From the NCBI RefSeq assembly GCF_006175945.1, contig NZ_VAJL01000001.1, positions 496,001 to 560,000 on the forward strand: a stretch of 64,000 nucleotides of DNA. The letters are read 5' to 3'. Positions 1 through 9,431 of the stretch are shown one piece after another (positions within the stretch are counted from its first letter, which is position 1; the number at the start of each line of letters is the position of its first letter). The notes under the pieces are model-generated. The model had not been told where the DNA came from. It saw nothing but the letters and a program-made list of their open reading frames with translations, and ran no database searches. This DNA is from Chryseobacterium mulctrae. Its GTDB lineage: Bacteria; Bacteroidota; Bacteroidia; Flavobacteriales; Weeksellaceae. Both the position numbers and the translations under genes were made by a program.

Positions 1-783
1 TTTGTTATAAGATATCTCAATACAACGCACAATGATTTATTTTTTGCAGATGCGGCAATACTAGTGGAAGGACCGGCAGAAAGAATATTGATTCCTCATT
101 TTATTAAAAATCATCACTCAATACTTGATAGCTGTTATATAACTATTTTAGAAATTGGTGGCAGCCACGCTCACCGATTAAAACCACTAATAGAAAAATT
201 AGGTATTACTACATTAATCATTACTGATTTAGATTCTCAAGAAATATATTCTGATATATCCCAAAATCCACCTAAGGATAAGTACAAAAAATGTCAGCCT
301 AAAAAGGGAGTGAGCCAAATTACAAATAATGATACTTTAAAAAATTGGAATCCGAAACTAGAAGAAATAGACAAATTATTAGAATTACCTTTTGAGAATA
401 AGCTCTTAACTCATAATCCAATAAGAATAGCTTACCAAACAGAGCTTGATTTATCCGGAGCTAAAGTTTATCCCTACACATTTGAAGATGCATTAGTTTT
501 GGAAAATATTGAAACATTCAAAACAATATCCGCTACAGCGGGATTATTAAAAAAAATGGTTCAAGCAGCTAACGAAAGTAACGTAAATGTTTCCGCAGAA
601 CAAGCATATTTAGCAATCAATAGTGAAGGAGCAAAAAAGGCTGAATTTGCGCTTGATGTATTATATTTTGAGGATCCAAAATGTCTGAAGACTCCTACGT
701 ACATTGAGGAAGGATTAAATTGGTTAAGTAATATTTTACATCCTCAAAATCATATCGTAAAATCTGAAACAGAAGCATTATGA
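1..783 (+). CDS. gajA: OLD-family ATP-dependent endonuclease, C-terminal TOPRIM part (GajA-like), 5' truncated by window
   Basis: The frame is open from base 1, so the gene starts outside the window; 260 codons are visible. Seen: a TOPRIM domain with the motif ILVEGPAERILIP around visible residues 20-33 (the TOPRIM glutamate) followed by IITDLDSQ (the paired aspartates), as in OLD nucleases where an ABC-type ATPase precedes the TOPRIM. The N-terminal ATPase is not visible. The stop overlaps the start of a UvrD-like helicase (ATGA). This pairing is the known architecture of the Gabija anti-phage system (GajA nuclease, GajB helicase), in which GajA nicks DNA when cellular nucleotides fall. The Gabija call is inferred from the gene pair; a different OLD-helicase system is possible. 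Confidence 0.78.
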   Translation, partial: FVIRYLNTTHNDLFFADAAILVEGPAERILIPHFIKNHHSILDSCYITILEIGGSHAHRLKPLIEKLGITTLIITDLDSQEIYSDISQNPPKDKYKKCQPKKGVSQITNNDTLKNWNPKLEEIDKLLELPFENKLLTHNPIRIAYQTELDLSGAKVYPYTFEDALVLENIETFKTISATAGLLKKMVQAANESNVNVSAEQAYLAINSEGAKKAEFALDVLYFEDPKCLKTPTYIEEGLNWLSNILHPQNHIVKSETEAL

Positions 784-2675
784 CCGCAGAAAACAATGAT
801 ATTGATAAGCACATCGATGATGAAATTTTTGAATGTCTCAATCCTTTAAATCTTAAAAGCTTTTTTCTTTTCGCAGGTGCAGGTTCTGGAAAAACGGGAA
901 CTTTAGTGAATGTATTGCAAAAATTCAAAGAAAAATATGGCAATGATTTTAGATTGAGAAATAAAAAAATTGCAGTCATAACGTATACCAATGCAGCTGC
1001 TGACGAAATTAATCACAGATCGGATTTTGATTCAATTTTCGCAGTCAGCACAATACATAGTTTTTGTTGGGAATTAATTAAAAATTTCACTACTGATATA
1101 AAGAATTGGTTAAGGGTAGATCTAAATGATTCTATAGTAGAATTAGACGAAAAGCTTTCGAAAGCTAGAGATCCCAATAATAAAACAGCCGTTTCCAACC
1201 AAAGGAAGAAAGAATCTAAAACAAAAAGGCTGGACTCATTAAACACTATTGCAAAATTTGTCTATAATCCAAATGGAGATAATGTAACGAGAGCTTCCTT
1301 AAATCATAGTGAAGTAATTGCTATAGCATCTTATTTTATAGCATCAAAAGATTTATTTAAACAAATATTGATTAATAAGTTTCCAATAGTTTTAATTGAT
1401 GAAAGTCAGGATACAAAAAAAGATCTAATAGAAGCCTTATTTTCACTTCAAGTAAAAAATAAGACAAAATTCTCATTAGGTTTATTTGGCGATACAATGC
1501 AACGAATTTATAGTGATGGTAAAGAGAAGTTAGGCAAAGATTTGCCTGAAGATTGGTTAAAGCCTACGAAATCAATGAATCATCGTTCCGAATTAAGAAT
1601 TATTAAGCTAAACAACGAAATTAGAAAAGAAATTGATGGTCAAACGCAATTAGCAAGAATCGAAAATACTGGTGGTTTAGTTAGATTTTTTATAGTATCC
1701 AGAGATGCTGACAAATTAAAAAACGAGCAATCTATTAAAGAAAAAATGTCGCTTTTAACGGACGACATTAAATGGACAGATAAAAACGTGGTTAAAAATA
1801 AATCAGATATCTCTGTGAAAACACTTACGTTAGAACATCATATGGCTGCTACGCGAATGGGGTTTGAAAATTTTTTTAATCCTTTATATAATGTAGATAA
1901 ATTGAAAACAAGCATTCTTGAAGGAAGTTCCTCCTCGGTTAACTTTTTCACAAATATAATTCTGCCTCTTTCCGTAGCACAGACATCGAACAATAAATTT
2001 GAAGTTGCAAATATTGTAAAAGAATACTCTCCATTATTTGATAGAAAAAATATCATTAGTGAAAGCGATCAACTTAAAGTGATGCAACAATCAAAAACAA
2101 ACATTGATAAACTCCTAAACCTATGGGAAAACAATAAAATTCCAAGTTTAATTGAAATTCTTGAAGAGGTACACAATACAAAAATTTTCAATATTCCACC
2201 AGAGTTAAAATTAGCCTTAGAACGTTCTTCTTTAAGTAACAATGGTTCAGACGAAGATGATGATAAACTTTTACTCGCATGGGATTCTGCATTGAAAGCT
2301 AGTTTTGCCGAAATTGTGAAATATCAGGACTATATCTCAGAGAACTCCCCATTTGGTACTCATCAAGGAGTTAAAGGTTTGGAATTCGAAAGGGTTATGG
2401 TCATAATTGATGATGTTGAGGCAAGAGGTAATACATTTAGCTATGATAAACTATTTGGAATAAAGGCTTTAACAAAAAATGACAATGATAATGTATCTGC
2501 AGGGAAAGAGACAGGCATAGAGAAAACTTCAAGACTTTTCTATGTTGCATGTAGTAGAGCCAAAAAAAGTCTGGCTATTGTTGCATACACCAATGAGCCA
2601 GAAACTTTAAAGTCCAAAATATCAAATTTAGGCTGGTTTGCTGATGAAGAAATTGAAATTGAACAACCTGTTTAA
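780..2675 (+). CDS. gajB: UvrD/Rep-like superfamily 1 helicase (GajB-like)
   Basis: 631 residues. SF1 helicase motifs are readable in order: Walker A AGAGSGKTG at about residues 32-40, motif Ia region ITYTNAAADEI, Walker B DESQD at 207-211, motif III GDTMQRIY, motif V region THQGVKGLEF, and motif VI FYVACSRAKK with the arginine finger near residue 593. It overlaps the upstream OLD/TOPRIM gene by 4 bases, so the two are translationally coupled. In Gabija, GajB is a helicase-like ATPase that works with GajA. At 631 residues it is longer than the roughly 500-residue prototype GajB, so this may be a divergent subtype. The ATG at 780 is favoured by the overlap. Confidence 0.8.
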   Translation: MTAENNDIDKHIDDEIFECLNPLNLKSFFLFAGAGSGKTGTLVNVLQKFKEKYGNDFRLRNKKIAVITYTNAAADEINHRSDFDSIFAVSTIHSFCWELIKNFTTDIKNWLRVDLNDSIVELDEKLSKARDPNNKTAVSNQRKKESKTKRLDSLNTIAKFVYNPNGDNVTRASLNHSEVIAIASYFIASKDLFKQILINKFPIVLIDESQDTKKDLIEALFSLQVKNKTKFSLGLFGDTMQRIYSDGKEKLGKDLPEDWLKPTKSMNHRSELRIIKLNNEIRKEIDGQTQLARIENTGGLVRFFIVSRDADKLKNEQSIKEKMSLLTDDIKWTDKNVVKNKSDISVKTLTLEHHMAATRMGFENFFNPLYNVDKLKTSILEGSSSSVNFFTNIILPLSVAQTSNNKFEVANIVKEYSPLFDRKNIISESDQLKVMQQSKTNIDKLLNLWENNKIPSLIEILEEVHNTKIFNIPPELKLALERSSLSNNGSDEDDDKLLLAWDSALKASFAEIVKYQDYISENSPFGTHQGVKGLEFERVMVIIDDVEARGNTFSYDKLFGIKALTKNDNDNVSAGKETGIEKTSRLFYVACSRAKKSLAIVAYTNEPETLKSKISNLGWFADEEIEIEQPV

Positions 2676-2694
2676 TGCTTTTTTTTGCTTATAT

Positions 2695-3702
2695 ATGAAC
2701 GCAAAACTAAATTTTCAGAAATTAAGAATCATCGTAAATTCTAGGACTGCTGCTAAGAAGAAAATTAAAAAATGCTTTTATCCAGGTTGCAATGAGAAAT
2801 CAATTAATTCGCACATTCTTCAACGAAAAGGTATTTTAGACAAAATATCTACTGATAGCCATCTGTGGACTTTTCGTAATAATCATCAAAAAGATGAATT
2901 AGAATTTAAAAGACTTGGCTTAAAAAAGGCATTTGCGTTTAATTGTTTTTGTAATCATCATGATACTGAACTTTTTAAAGAAATAGAAACGACTGACATT
3001 GATTTTACGAAATACAGAACAATGCTTCTATTCACACTCAGAGTTTTATACGATGAGATTTATAAGAAAATGCTGTTTGTAGAAACTCGTGAGTTAATTT
3101 TAGATACGAATTCTGATTTATTTGACAAAGAGGATTTAATAAGAGATATTGAAGATGGAAAATTGGCCATTTCGGATCTGAAAAGAATAGAACAAAAAAT
3201 AATACTGGATTTAGAGCAAAATACTGAACATTTCGTTTTTAAAAAAAGGGATATTCCACGAATTGCTTTATGTGTTTCTACATTCTTTACGTATGATACT
3301 ACAGAAGAAACTGACAAAGCTGAAGCAGAATTAGGAAGAAAATTAGATCGATATACCGAAATGTTTATTAGTATTTTTCCATATCAACAAGGAAATATTT
3401 TAATGATGGGTTATGAAAAGATTGATGAAGTCAAAGTTAAAGATTATTTTGATGAATTCTTCATTGAAGAAAACCCAGAGTTGTGCTACATGAAAATCAC
3501 CAATTTGTTAATATTTAATTGTGAAAATAAAGTATTCGGTGATCAATTTTACAACAGAAAAATTGAAGGGATCGAATCTAAATACATTGAAGCAACCCAA
3601 TTTATGTTAGATAAAAATAATAAAAATGAACGAACTTCTTTTAAAATAAATTTTTATGATGAGGATTTTAAACAAATATTCAGTGCCTTAAAATTTAAAT
3701 GA
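2695..3702 (+). CDS. Cys/His-rich HNH-like protein of unknown function in defence island
   Basis: 335 residues from the ATG at 2695, 19 bases after the helicase stop; an upstream start at 2638 would force overlap and adds an unconvincing hydrophobic leader. Near the N-terminus is a metal-site pattern: C27-x4-C32, then SH at 39-40, then C84-F-C86-N-H88-H89-D. This layout (Cys pair, SH, later Cys/HD) resembles zinc-bound beta-beta-alpha (HNH/McrA-like) folds seen in restriction-type proteins. The remaining 230 residues are mostly helical and charged, and I recognise no family. It may be a third component of the Gabija-like operon or the first gene of a module with the following ATPase. Nuclease activity is inference. 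Confidence 0.68.
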   Translation: MNAKLNFQKLRIIVNSRTAAKKKIKKCFYPGCNEKSINSHILQRKGILDKISTDSHLWTFRNNHQKDELEFKRLGLKKAFAFNCFCNHHDTELFKEIETTDIDFTKYRTMLLFTLRVLYDEIYKKMLFVETRELILDTNSDLFDKEDLIRDIEDGKLAISDLKRIEQKIILDLEQNTEHFVFKKRDIPRIALCVSTFFTYDTTEETDKAEAELGRKLDRYTEMFISIFPYQQGNILMMGYEKIDEVKVKDYFDEFFIEENPELCYMKITNLLIFNCENKVFGDQFYNRKIEGIESKYIEATQFMLDKNNKNERTSFKINFYDEDFKQIFSALKFK

Positions 3703-3761
3703 TTAAAGTTAATGTTCTAAATAGAGTAATTTCTCTAAAAAACTGATAATAACAAAACTAA

Positions 3762-6700
3762 ATGGATTTAAAAAATATTGTTGAGGAACTATATAATGAT
3801 AGCGAACGAACACCTCTAAGAGGCTTAGGAGCAATAGCAGAAGCAGAAAAGTATTTACAACAAGCATATGAAGGACGCTATTTTTTTGAACTAATACAAA
3901 ACGTCAGAGATGCCAACAAAGAGATTGATCAAGATGGGGAGATATTGATAGAATTAGCCAATAATATCTTGTCGATATCAAACACTGGTGCTGAATTTAG
4001 CGCTAAAGGAATCGAGGGAATTACAACAATAGGACAAAGCACCAAAGAAAGCCAGGATTATATTGGTTTTAAAGGAATTGGTTTCAAGTCCATTCAGGAA
4101 GTTACGGAGAAGCCAAGAATCATAACGCATCATGGTACAGTTTATTTTGACAAGATAACAACACTTAATAGATATACCGACAAAAAACTAACCCTAAATA
4201 AAACGCCTCTATTCTACTTCCCACATTATGATTCCGAAAAGGTATCTAATCAAGAAAAATCTCAAGGTATTGTCACAAGAATTCACCTTCCTTTGAAAGA
4301 AAATATTACTGAGACTGATATCGCTGACGCATTTGTTGAGATACAGCCACAACAGCTGATACTTTTAGGTCATATAAAATATCTAAAATTTCTGTCTAAT
4401 AGTAGAGACATAAGTTATTCAATACAAAAAAATCCCTCGAAAAATCTGATTGAGATTCAGACTAATGATTCTTTAAATTTTAAATATAAATATTTTACCC
4501 CTTCAAAGCCAATTTATATTCCCGAAGATGTTTTAGAAACCTTAGATGGTAAAGAAAAAGATGTTTTCGGTAAAAGATCAGGACTTGATATTAATATAGT
4601 TTTAGAAGTTAATCGTTTGGGACAAATCACCATTGTTAGGGACGCTAAATTATTCCTATTTTACCCATTAGAGATCAGCTCTGGTTTTAGATTTATAATA
4701 CACAGCTACTTTATTGTAAATCCGGAAAGAACTTCGCTTAGAGATTCTGCTGTAAATAATTTTCTTCTGACAGAAATAGGTAATTTCATAGTAAGTGAAA
4801 TGCTTAGTAGCTTAAAAAATAGTAGGAGTAATACTAATAAAATATTGTGTTTTAAAAGAAATAAAGATGCAAAAATCGATTTATTATATAATACAGTTGT
4901 AGACGGATTAAAAAATCAAAAATTCATCTATGACAGCATTGCGAAAAAGTACTATTTACCATCTGAGGTAATGGTTACAGATGGCTTCGACAAAGGTCTT
5001 TTTCCTGATCGAAAATTTGCTGGAAAGCAACTCATTTTTAGTGACGATGAAGATACGATTAGCTGGCTTAGAACAGAATTTGACGTACCATATTTGAGTT
5101 ATAAAGATATTGAAGAGAAAATTGAAAATGAATGCAGAAAACAAGCTAAGGAGCGGAAAATCAAATTTTTTCAAAATCTTTATAATTATGTGGGTGAACA
5201 TTCTGAATTAGATTTAACTGGTAAAAATGTTTTGTTGACAGATAGCTGGAGATTAGTATCAAGTAATGAAGATGTATTTTATGGTGGCGGAAGAAATAGA
5301 ATTGAGTTACCAGCAAGCATAAAAAAACACATACATTTTATACATAAAAGCATCAAGATAAAAGATTTTAGAGAAGGGCGAAGTAGAACTGGTATCACGG
5401 AATTTAATACCTACGAACTAATAAGGAGAATTTTAAAGCTTTTTGACACATCAAATGTTCCTAAATCAGATATATTAAACACTCTTTACAACTTATATCC
5501 TTTTGATGTAAAATCTCAATTAGATGTTAGGGAAAAGATTTTATTTCCAATTCAAGGAAGCAGAAAATGGCTTTCTCCAATATATAATCCCATTTATTTT
5601 GATAATGAAAAGCTTCGGGAACTGTATCCTTCGGGAAACTTCGCAGACTTGAGTATTTTTCAGTGGCTTGGTGATGAGTCCGAAAATATTGAAGTAAATG
5701 ATTTTTCAAAAATATTTGGCATCTGGGATATTCCTGCTGTTTATATTTCTGAAAAAAATTTGACTGTCGCAACAAGTGAATTACGCGATAAAAAAATCGA
5801 AGATCAATGCGGATTGACCAGCAGACCATTTTATACAAAAAACGACAGGGTTCTGGACATTCCTATCAAATATAATCATTGGTTTAGTAATTCTGTCATA
5901 GAAAACTGGACGTTATACGAAGAATTTATAAAAAATGAATTATTCCCAAGTTTACAGTATCATAATGGGAACAGTTATTACAGAAATGCATCTAAAGATA
6001 AAATCCTTCCAATCACCTCATTTACTGAATCCCTGAGTACTGATGCCTGGATATATTTTCAAGGTGAAGACATCCCATATTCCATCAATGAGTTGATTGG
6101 AATTAAATATTTAGATTTTACACAGCCTCATAATCAGGTAATTTCTAAATACTTAAAACTTTTACCTATAAGTTTCGATGTAAAAAAGAACTTTATACAG
6201 GCTTTAGGATTGATCCATCTTGATGCGGATGATCTTCAAAATTTTAATGATTTATTACACTATATTTATATTAAATATGAAAGAGAGACCCCACAAGAAA
6301 AGGAATTTACAGATTTCTATAATAGAATTCTTGGAAAAATAGTTGATTTTTATTATATCAATAATCAGTTCGACGAAATAAAGAGCCTTAAAAATCAATA
6401 TTTTTTAGGTGTAGATGAGATCACGAAAGAAAGCTTATGGGAAAGAGCGTCAAGGATATACTACCTTGACAATAAACCAAATTACGAAATTCTTCCCTCT
6501 ACAATAAAGAAGAAAATACAACCACAATTTACAAATAGGGATAGGAATACGTTTGGAAAAATTGCAGCAAAAATTGGAAAGAGATTTTCAAATTCAATTC
6601 AAAAAGAATTAATAAATGGTGACGATATCAATTCTGCTCTATTAGTTAACTATTTCAAATATTTACCAGAGGCAATAGCAATTTTAGAATGCACACTAGA

Positions 6701-8393
6701 TACTTTAATGAATGATTATATCGAAGAGGTTAAATCAATAAAAGTATTTGAAAAAAGTTTAGTCTCAGTTAAGGTTTCGGTTGCTGATTCTGAGCCTGTG
6801 GTAATAATTGTCAACCATTATGTTGATACGGAAAAGGATTATAGTATTTATCTCTCAAAATCTAGCGATATAAATACCAACAAGCAGATGGCTGAAGCAA
6901 TCACTGAAGTCTTTTTGAATATGTTAGGAAGAGATACCCGCAAATATAGTTCTGATTTACTTCGATATCTTAACGCACTTGATAAAATGGATTATTTAAA
7001 GGACTATGATATACTACCTGAGAGAATTTCCGAAATAAGAGACAAGCTGAATACTATCGAATTCACTAAAATTCAAAAATTTTGGGACGCAATTCTTTCT
7101 GCAACCGGTAGAGAGAATAGGGAGGGTATTTTTATTTGTCAAGAAATCGACGTATCTGAGATTAGTAATATACTGGGTGTTGATGAAAAAAATATAATAA
7201 GTTTTAATAATAATTTCAACTTTAGTTTTACAAGCAATCCCTTAAATATTGAATTACTGACCAAATTGCTAATACAATTAAAAATCAAATTGGTAGATCT
7301 TAACAAATTTTTATTTCCAAAGATTGACTTTAGAGAATTTTATTCAAAAAGATTAATAGGTATTAAAAATAAATTTGAAAATTCGTTTAATGAAATTTTG
7401 TATACATATTTGCTTGTTAAGAGCGATGATGATCAGGAAAAATACCAAAACCTACTGGATTCATATAAGGATATAAGCGACTTTTGTATTTCTTTAAATA
7501 TATTAAGTTTAGATGTCGAAGTATATTTTATTGAGTTTATAAAAAACAAATTTTCTTATATTGAAATTACAGTAGATAATTTAAAAAACTACAGTTCCAC
7601 CTTCGATTCTGCGTTTATATATAAAAATAATTTTATCATTTTAGAAAATGAGATAATATCTACAGGATTAAACACAAAAAATTTAGACTTATTTCTTTCA
7701 GACAACAGCAAAAGAAGCTTATTATATTTTACTAAGACACAAAAACTTATTAGCCTTTTTAAAGATTGGTTGAGAGTAAATGAGAATGATGAGTCAAAAA
7801 ATGACTCGGAATTAGAAGATTATTTAAAAAGTTTCTGTAATCCAGACGGTTTGCACATTGAATCAATTTCGACCTCAGAAATTGATAATCAAATCAACGC
7901 TGGAAAAAACGGTAACACATCTGGAAATCGTTTTGATGGAAGTATAAACGACCAAATTAAAATAACCATAGGCTTAGTTGCTGAAATGGTGGTGTATGAT
8001 AAACTAAAAAGTTTATATAAAACAGTTAATTGGGTTTCCAAATTTGCAAGTAAGATCTATAAGACGCATCATGGTTATAATCCTGAAGGTCAGGATGGAT
8101 TGGGATACGATATAGAATATTTGGATGACGATGGAAATAAGTTTTATGTTGAAGTGAAGGGGAAATCTGACAGTTTTGAAAGTTTTGAAATAACGAGAAA
8201 AGAAATAGAGAAGGCACAGATAGCTAAAGAATATTATAAGATCCTATTTGTAACCGATACGCTTAGCAACAGCCAGCGTCGAATAAAAGACCTCGGTAAC
8301 TTATTTGCTTTTGAAATAGGTGAAGACATATTATCTAATAAAAAATTTAAAGCTATATATAAAAATTTTGAAATAAGATTTCAAGAACAATAA
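3762..8393 (+). CDS. Sacsin-like GHKL (HATPase) protein with C-terminal DUF3883 nuclease-like domain
   Basis: 1543 residues. The N-terminus carries GHKL ATP-binding motifs: N box FELIQNVRDANKE (Asn46, Asp50), a G1-like box SNTGAEF at 73-79, and a glycine-rich GFKGIGFKSI at 102-111, as in sacsin/Hsp90-type repeats. The G1 box lacks the usual Asp-x-Gly-x-Gly, so ATP binding could be altered. The long middle (about 350-1380) has no motif I know. The C-terminus (about 1400-1543) matches DUF3883: GYDI with Asp1450, then VEVKG with Glu1464 and Lys1466, the PD-(D/E)xK nuclease signature. Proteins of this architecture recur in bacterial defence islands, but I know no established mechanism. It starts 59 bases after the HNH-like gene and lies 29 bases before the HEPN-like gene, with no terminator visible between them. 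Confidence 0.85.
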   Translation: MDLKNIVEELYNDSERTPLRGLGAIAEAEKYLQQAYEGRYFFELIQNVRDANKEIDQDGEILIELANNILSISNTGAEFSAKGIEGITTIGQSTKESQDYIGFKGIGFKSIQEVTEKPRIITHHGTVYFDKITTLNRYTDKKLTLNKTPLFYFPHYDSEKVSNQEKSQGIVTRIHLPLKENITETDIADAFVEIQPQQLILLGHIKYLKFLSNSRDISYSIQKNPSKNLIEIQTNDSLNFKYKYFTPSKPIYIPEDVLETLDGKEKDVFGKRSGLDINIVLEVNRLGQITIVRDAKLFLFYPLEISSGFRFIIHSYFIVNPERTSLRDSAVNNFLLTEIGNFIVSEMLSSLKNSRSNTNKILCFKRNKDAKIDLLYNTVVDGLKNQKFIYDSIAKKYYLPSEVMVTDGFDKGLFPDRKFAGKQLIFSDDEDTISWLRTEFDVPYLSYKDIEEKIENECRKQAKERKIKFFQNLYNYVGEHSELDLTGKNVLLTDSWRLVSSNEDVFYGGGRNRIELPASIKKHIHFIHKSIKIKDFREGRSRTGITEFNTYELIRRILKLFDTSNVPKSDILNTLYNLYPFDVKSQLDVREKILFPIQGSRKWLSPIYNPIYFDNEKLRELYPSGNFADLSIFQWLGDESENIEVNDFSKIFGIWDIPAVYISEKNLTVATSELRDKKIEDQCGLTSRPFYTKNDRVLDIPIKYNHWFSNSVIENWTLYEEFIKNELFPSLQYHNGNSYYRNASKDKILPITSFTESLSTDAWIYFQGEDIPYSINELIGIKYLDFTQPHNQVISKYLKLLPISFDVKKNFIQALGLIHLDADDLQNFNDLLHYIYIKYERETPQEKEFTDFYNRILGKIVDFYYINNQFDEIKSLKNQYFLGVDEITKESLWERASRIYYLDNKPNYEILPSTIKKKIQPQFTNRDRNTFGKIAAKIGKRFSNSIQKELINGDDINSALLVNYFKYLPEAIAILECTLDTLMNDYIEEVKSIKVFEKSLVSVKVSVADSEPVVIIVNHYVDTEKDYSIYLSKSSDINTNKQMAEAITEVFLNMLGRDTRKYSSDLLRYLNALDKMDYLKDYDILPERISEIRDKLNTIEFTKIQKFWDAILSATGRENREGIFICQEIDVSEISNILGVDEKNIISFNNNFNFSFTSNPLNIELLTKLLIQLKIKLVDLNKFLFPKIDFREFYSKRLIGIKNKFENSFNEILYTYLLVKSDDDQEKYQNLLDSYKDISDFCISLNILSLDVEVYFIEFIKNKFSYIEITVDNLKNYSSTFDSAFIYKNNFIILENEIISTGLNTKNLDLFLSDNSKRSLLYFTKTQKLISLFKDWLRVNENDESKNDSELEDYLKSFCNPDGLHIESISTSEIDNQINAGKNGNTSGNRFDGSINDQIKITIGLVAEMVVYDKLKSLYKTVNWVSKFASKIYKTHHGYNPEGQDGLGYDIEYLDDDGNKFYVEVKGKSDSFESFEITRKEIEKAQIAKEYYKILFVTDTLSNSQRRIKDLGNLFAFEIGEDILSNKKFKAIYKNFEIRFQEQ

Positions 8394-8422
8394 AAACTAT
8401 TCAATAATCTTAAAATTAAAAA

Positions 8423-9115
8423 ATGAAAGTTCTATCATTACTAAGTCCTCATGTAATTAAATTTGAAAAAGAAGATATGACGGCAAAAATCTCTCATCAA
8501 ATGTATACTGAAAACAAATTAGGTATTGAAATGCCTGTTAATCATGCCGTACTAATTTTAATGTCGGAGAAAAGCGAAGATGGACGTTTTAAGCTGCCAA
8601 TCGATGGACAGGCACTCTTTGGAAAAGAAAGTGTTGCTGCTATTAGTCAAGTTAAGATACAAATGGGATCGTGTTCTCAGCTTGCTGAAAATTTATTTTC
8701 AAAATTAAAAGCACTTCATCTACAATTAAAAAACATTGCAGAACTTAAAGGTATTTTTGACAAATATGAGGAAAGGTACAAAAAACTAGATTTTATGGGA
8801 CATCGAAACCTATTTAGTGACATTCTACAATCAAATAAAATAGATTGGATAAAAGATATTTCTGATGAATACGATATTAAATCGCTTACAAAAACATTTT
8901 ATAATTTTATTATGGATAGAAATAAATATACACACGGAGAATTAATGCTTTACTATCCAAGCAGACAGACGATAATCGAGTACGAAGATGTTGAAAAAAA
9001 CAGAGAGGTAGCTATAGTTAACGCAGTAATTATCACGTCTTACACAGAAACATATAATGAACTTAATAAATTAATTGATAAAATTGAAGCTGCAAGACAG
9101 AAAAATCTTCAATAA
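8423..9115 (+). CDS. Small helical protein with HEPN-type R-x4-H motif
   Basis: 230 residues. The C-terminal half is helical and contains FIMDRNKYTHGEL, which fits the HEPN ribonuclease signature (Arg166, polar Asn167, three residues, His171); the downstream helix is consistent with a HEPN bundle. The N-terminal 110 residues look like a mixed alpha/beta or helical adaptor and are not recognised. It sits 29 bases after the sacsin-like ATPase gene in the same orientation and is probably co-transcribed. Sacsin itself carries a HEPN domain after its GHKL repeats, so a split ATPase/HEPN arrangement is plausible. RNase activity is inference from one motif; it could instead be a non-catalytic HEPN. 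Confidence 0.7.
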   Translation: MKVLSLLSPHVIKFEKEDMTAKISHQMYTENKLGIEMPVNHAVLILMSEKSEDGRFKLPIDGQALFGKESVAAISQVKIQMGSCSQLAENLFSKLKALHLQLKNIAELKGIFDKYEERYKKLDFMGHRNLFSDILQSNKIDWIKDISDEYDIKSLTKTFYNFIMDRNKYTHGELMLYYPSRQTIIEYEDVEKNREVAIVNAVIITSYTETYNELNKLIDKIEAARQKNLQ

Positions 9116-9174
9116 AGTGATAAGTAAATAATTAATCGATTGGATTTAAAGTCATAATTAGCCATATTTAAGAA

Positions 9175-9393
9175 TTACTCAAGCAGAATTTCTACAGAAG
9201 ACTTTCTGCTATTTTTATTCAGAAACCAAGAGATGTTAATGATTTTTAGATAATCATTTTTGGCTCCCAGCTTTTTGGATTCTTTCTCCGATAAAAGTTC
9301 AGTAATTGAAATATATTCTCCGATACGGGGAAGGAATGGGAGATCCCATTTGATCTCTACTGATGAATGTTTATAACATAAAAACACTTTCAT
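9175..9393 (-). CDS. Small hypothetical protein downstream of topB
   Basis: 72 residues, start 38 bases after the topB stop, on the same strand as the mobile-element backbone. It has a basic, beta-rich N-terminus (MKVFLCYKHSSVEIKW) and a stretch LPRIGEYISI like a small beta-barrel, but I recognise no family. The start is preceded by an A-rich stretch as usual here. It converges with the HEPN gene across 59 bases. Kept because of operon position and sensible composition; function unknown. Confidence 0.5.
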   Translation of the reverse strand: MKVFLCYKHSSVEIKWDLPFLPRIGEYISITELLSEKESKKLGAKNDYLKIINISWFLNKNSRKSSVEILLE

Positions 9394-9431
9394 AGTTTTT
9401 TATTTCTAAGATACTAATTTTAAGGATAAAT

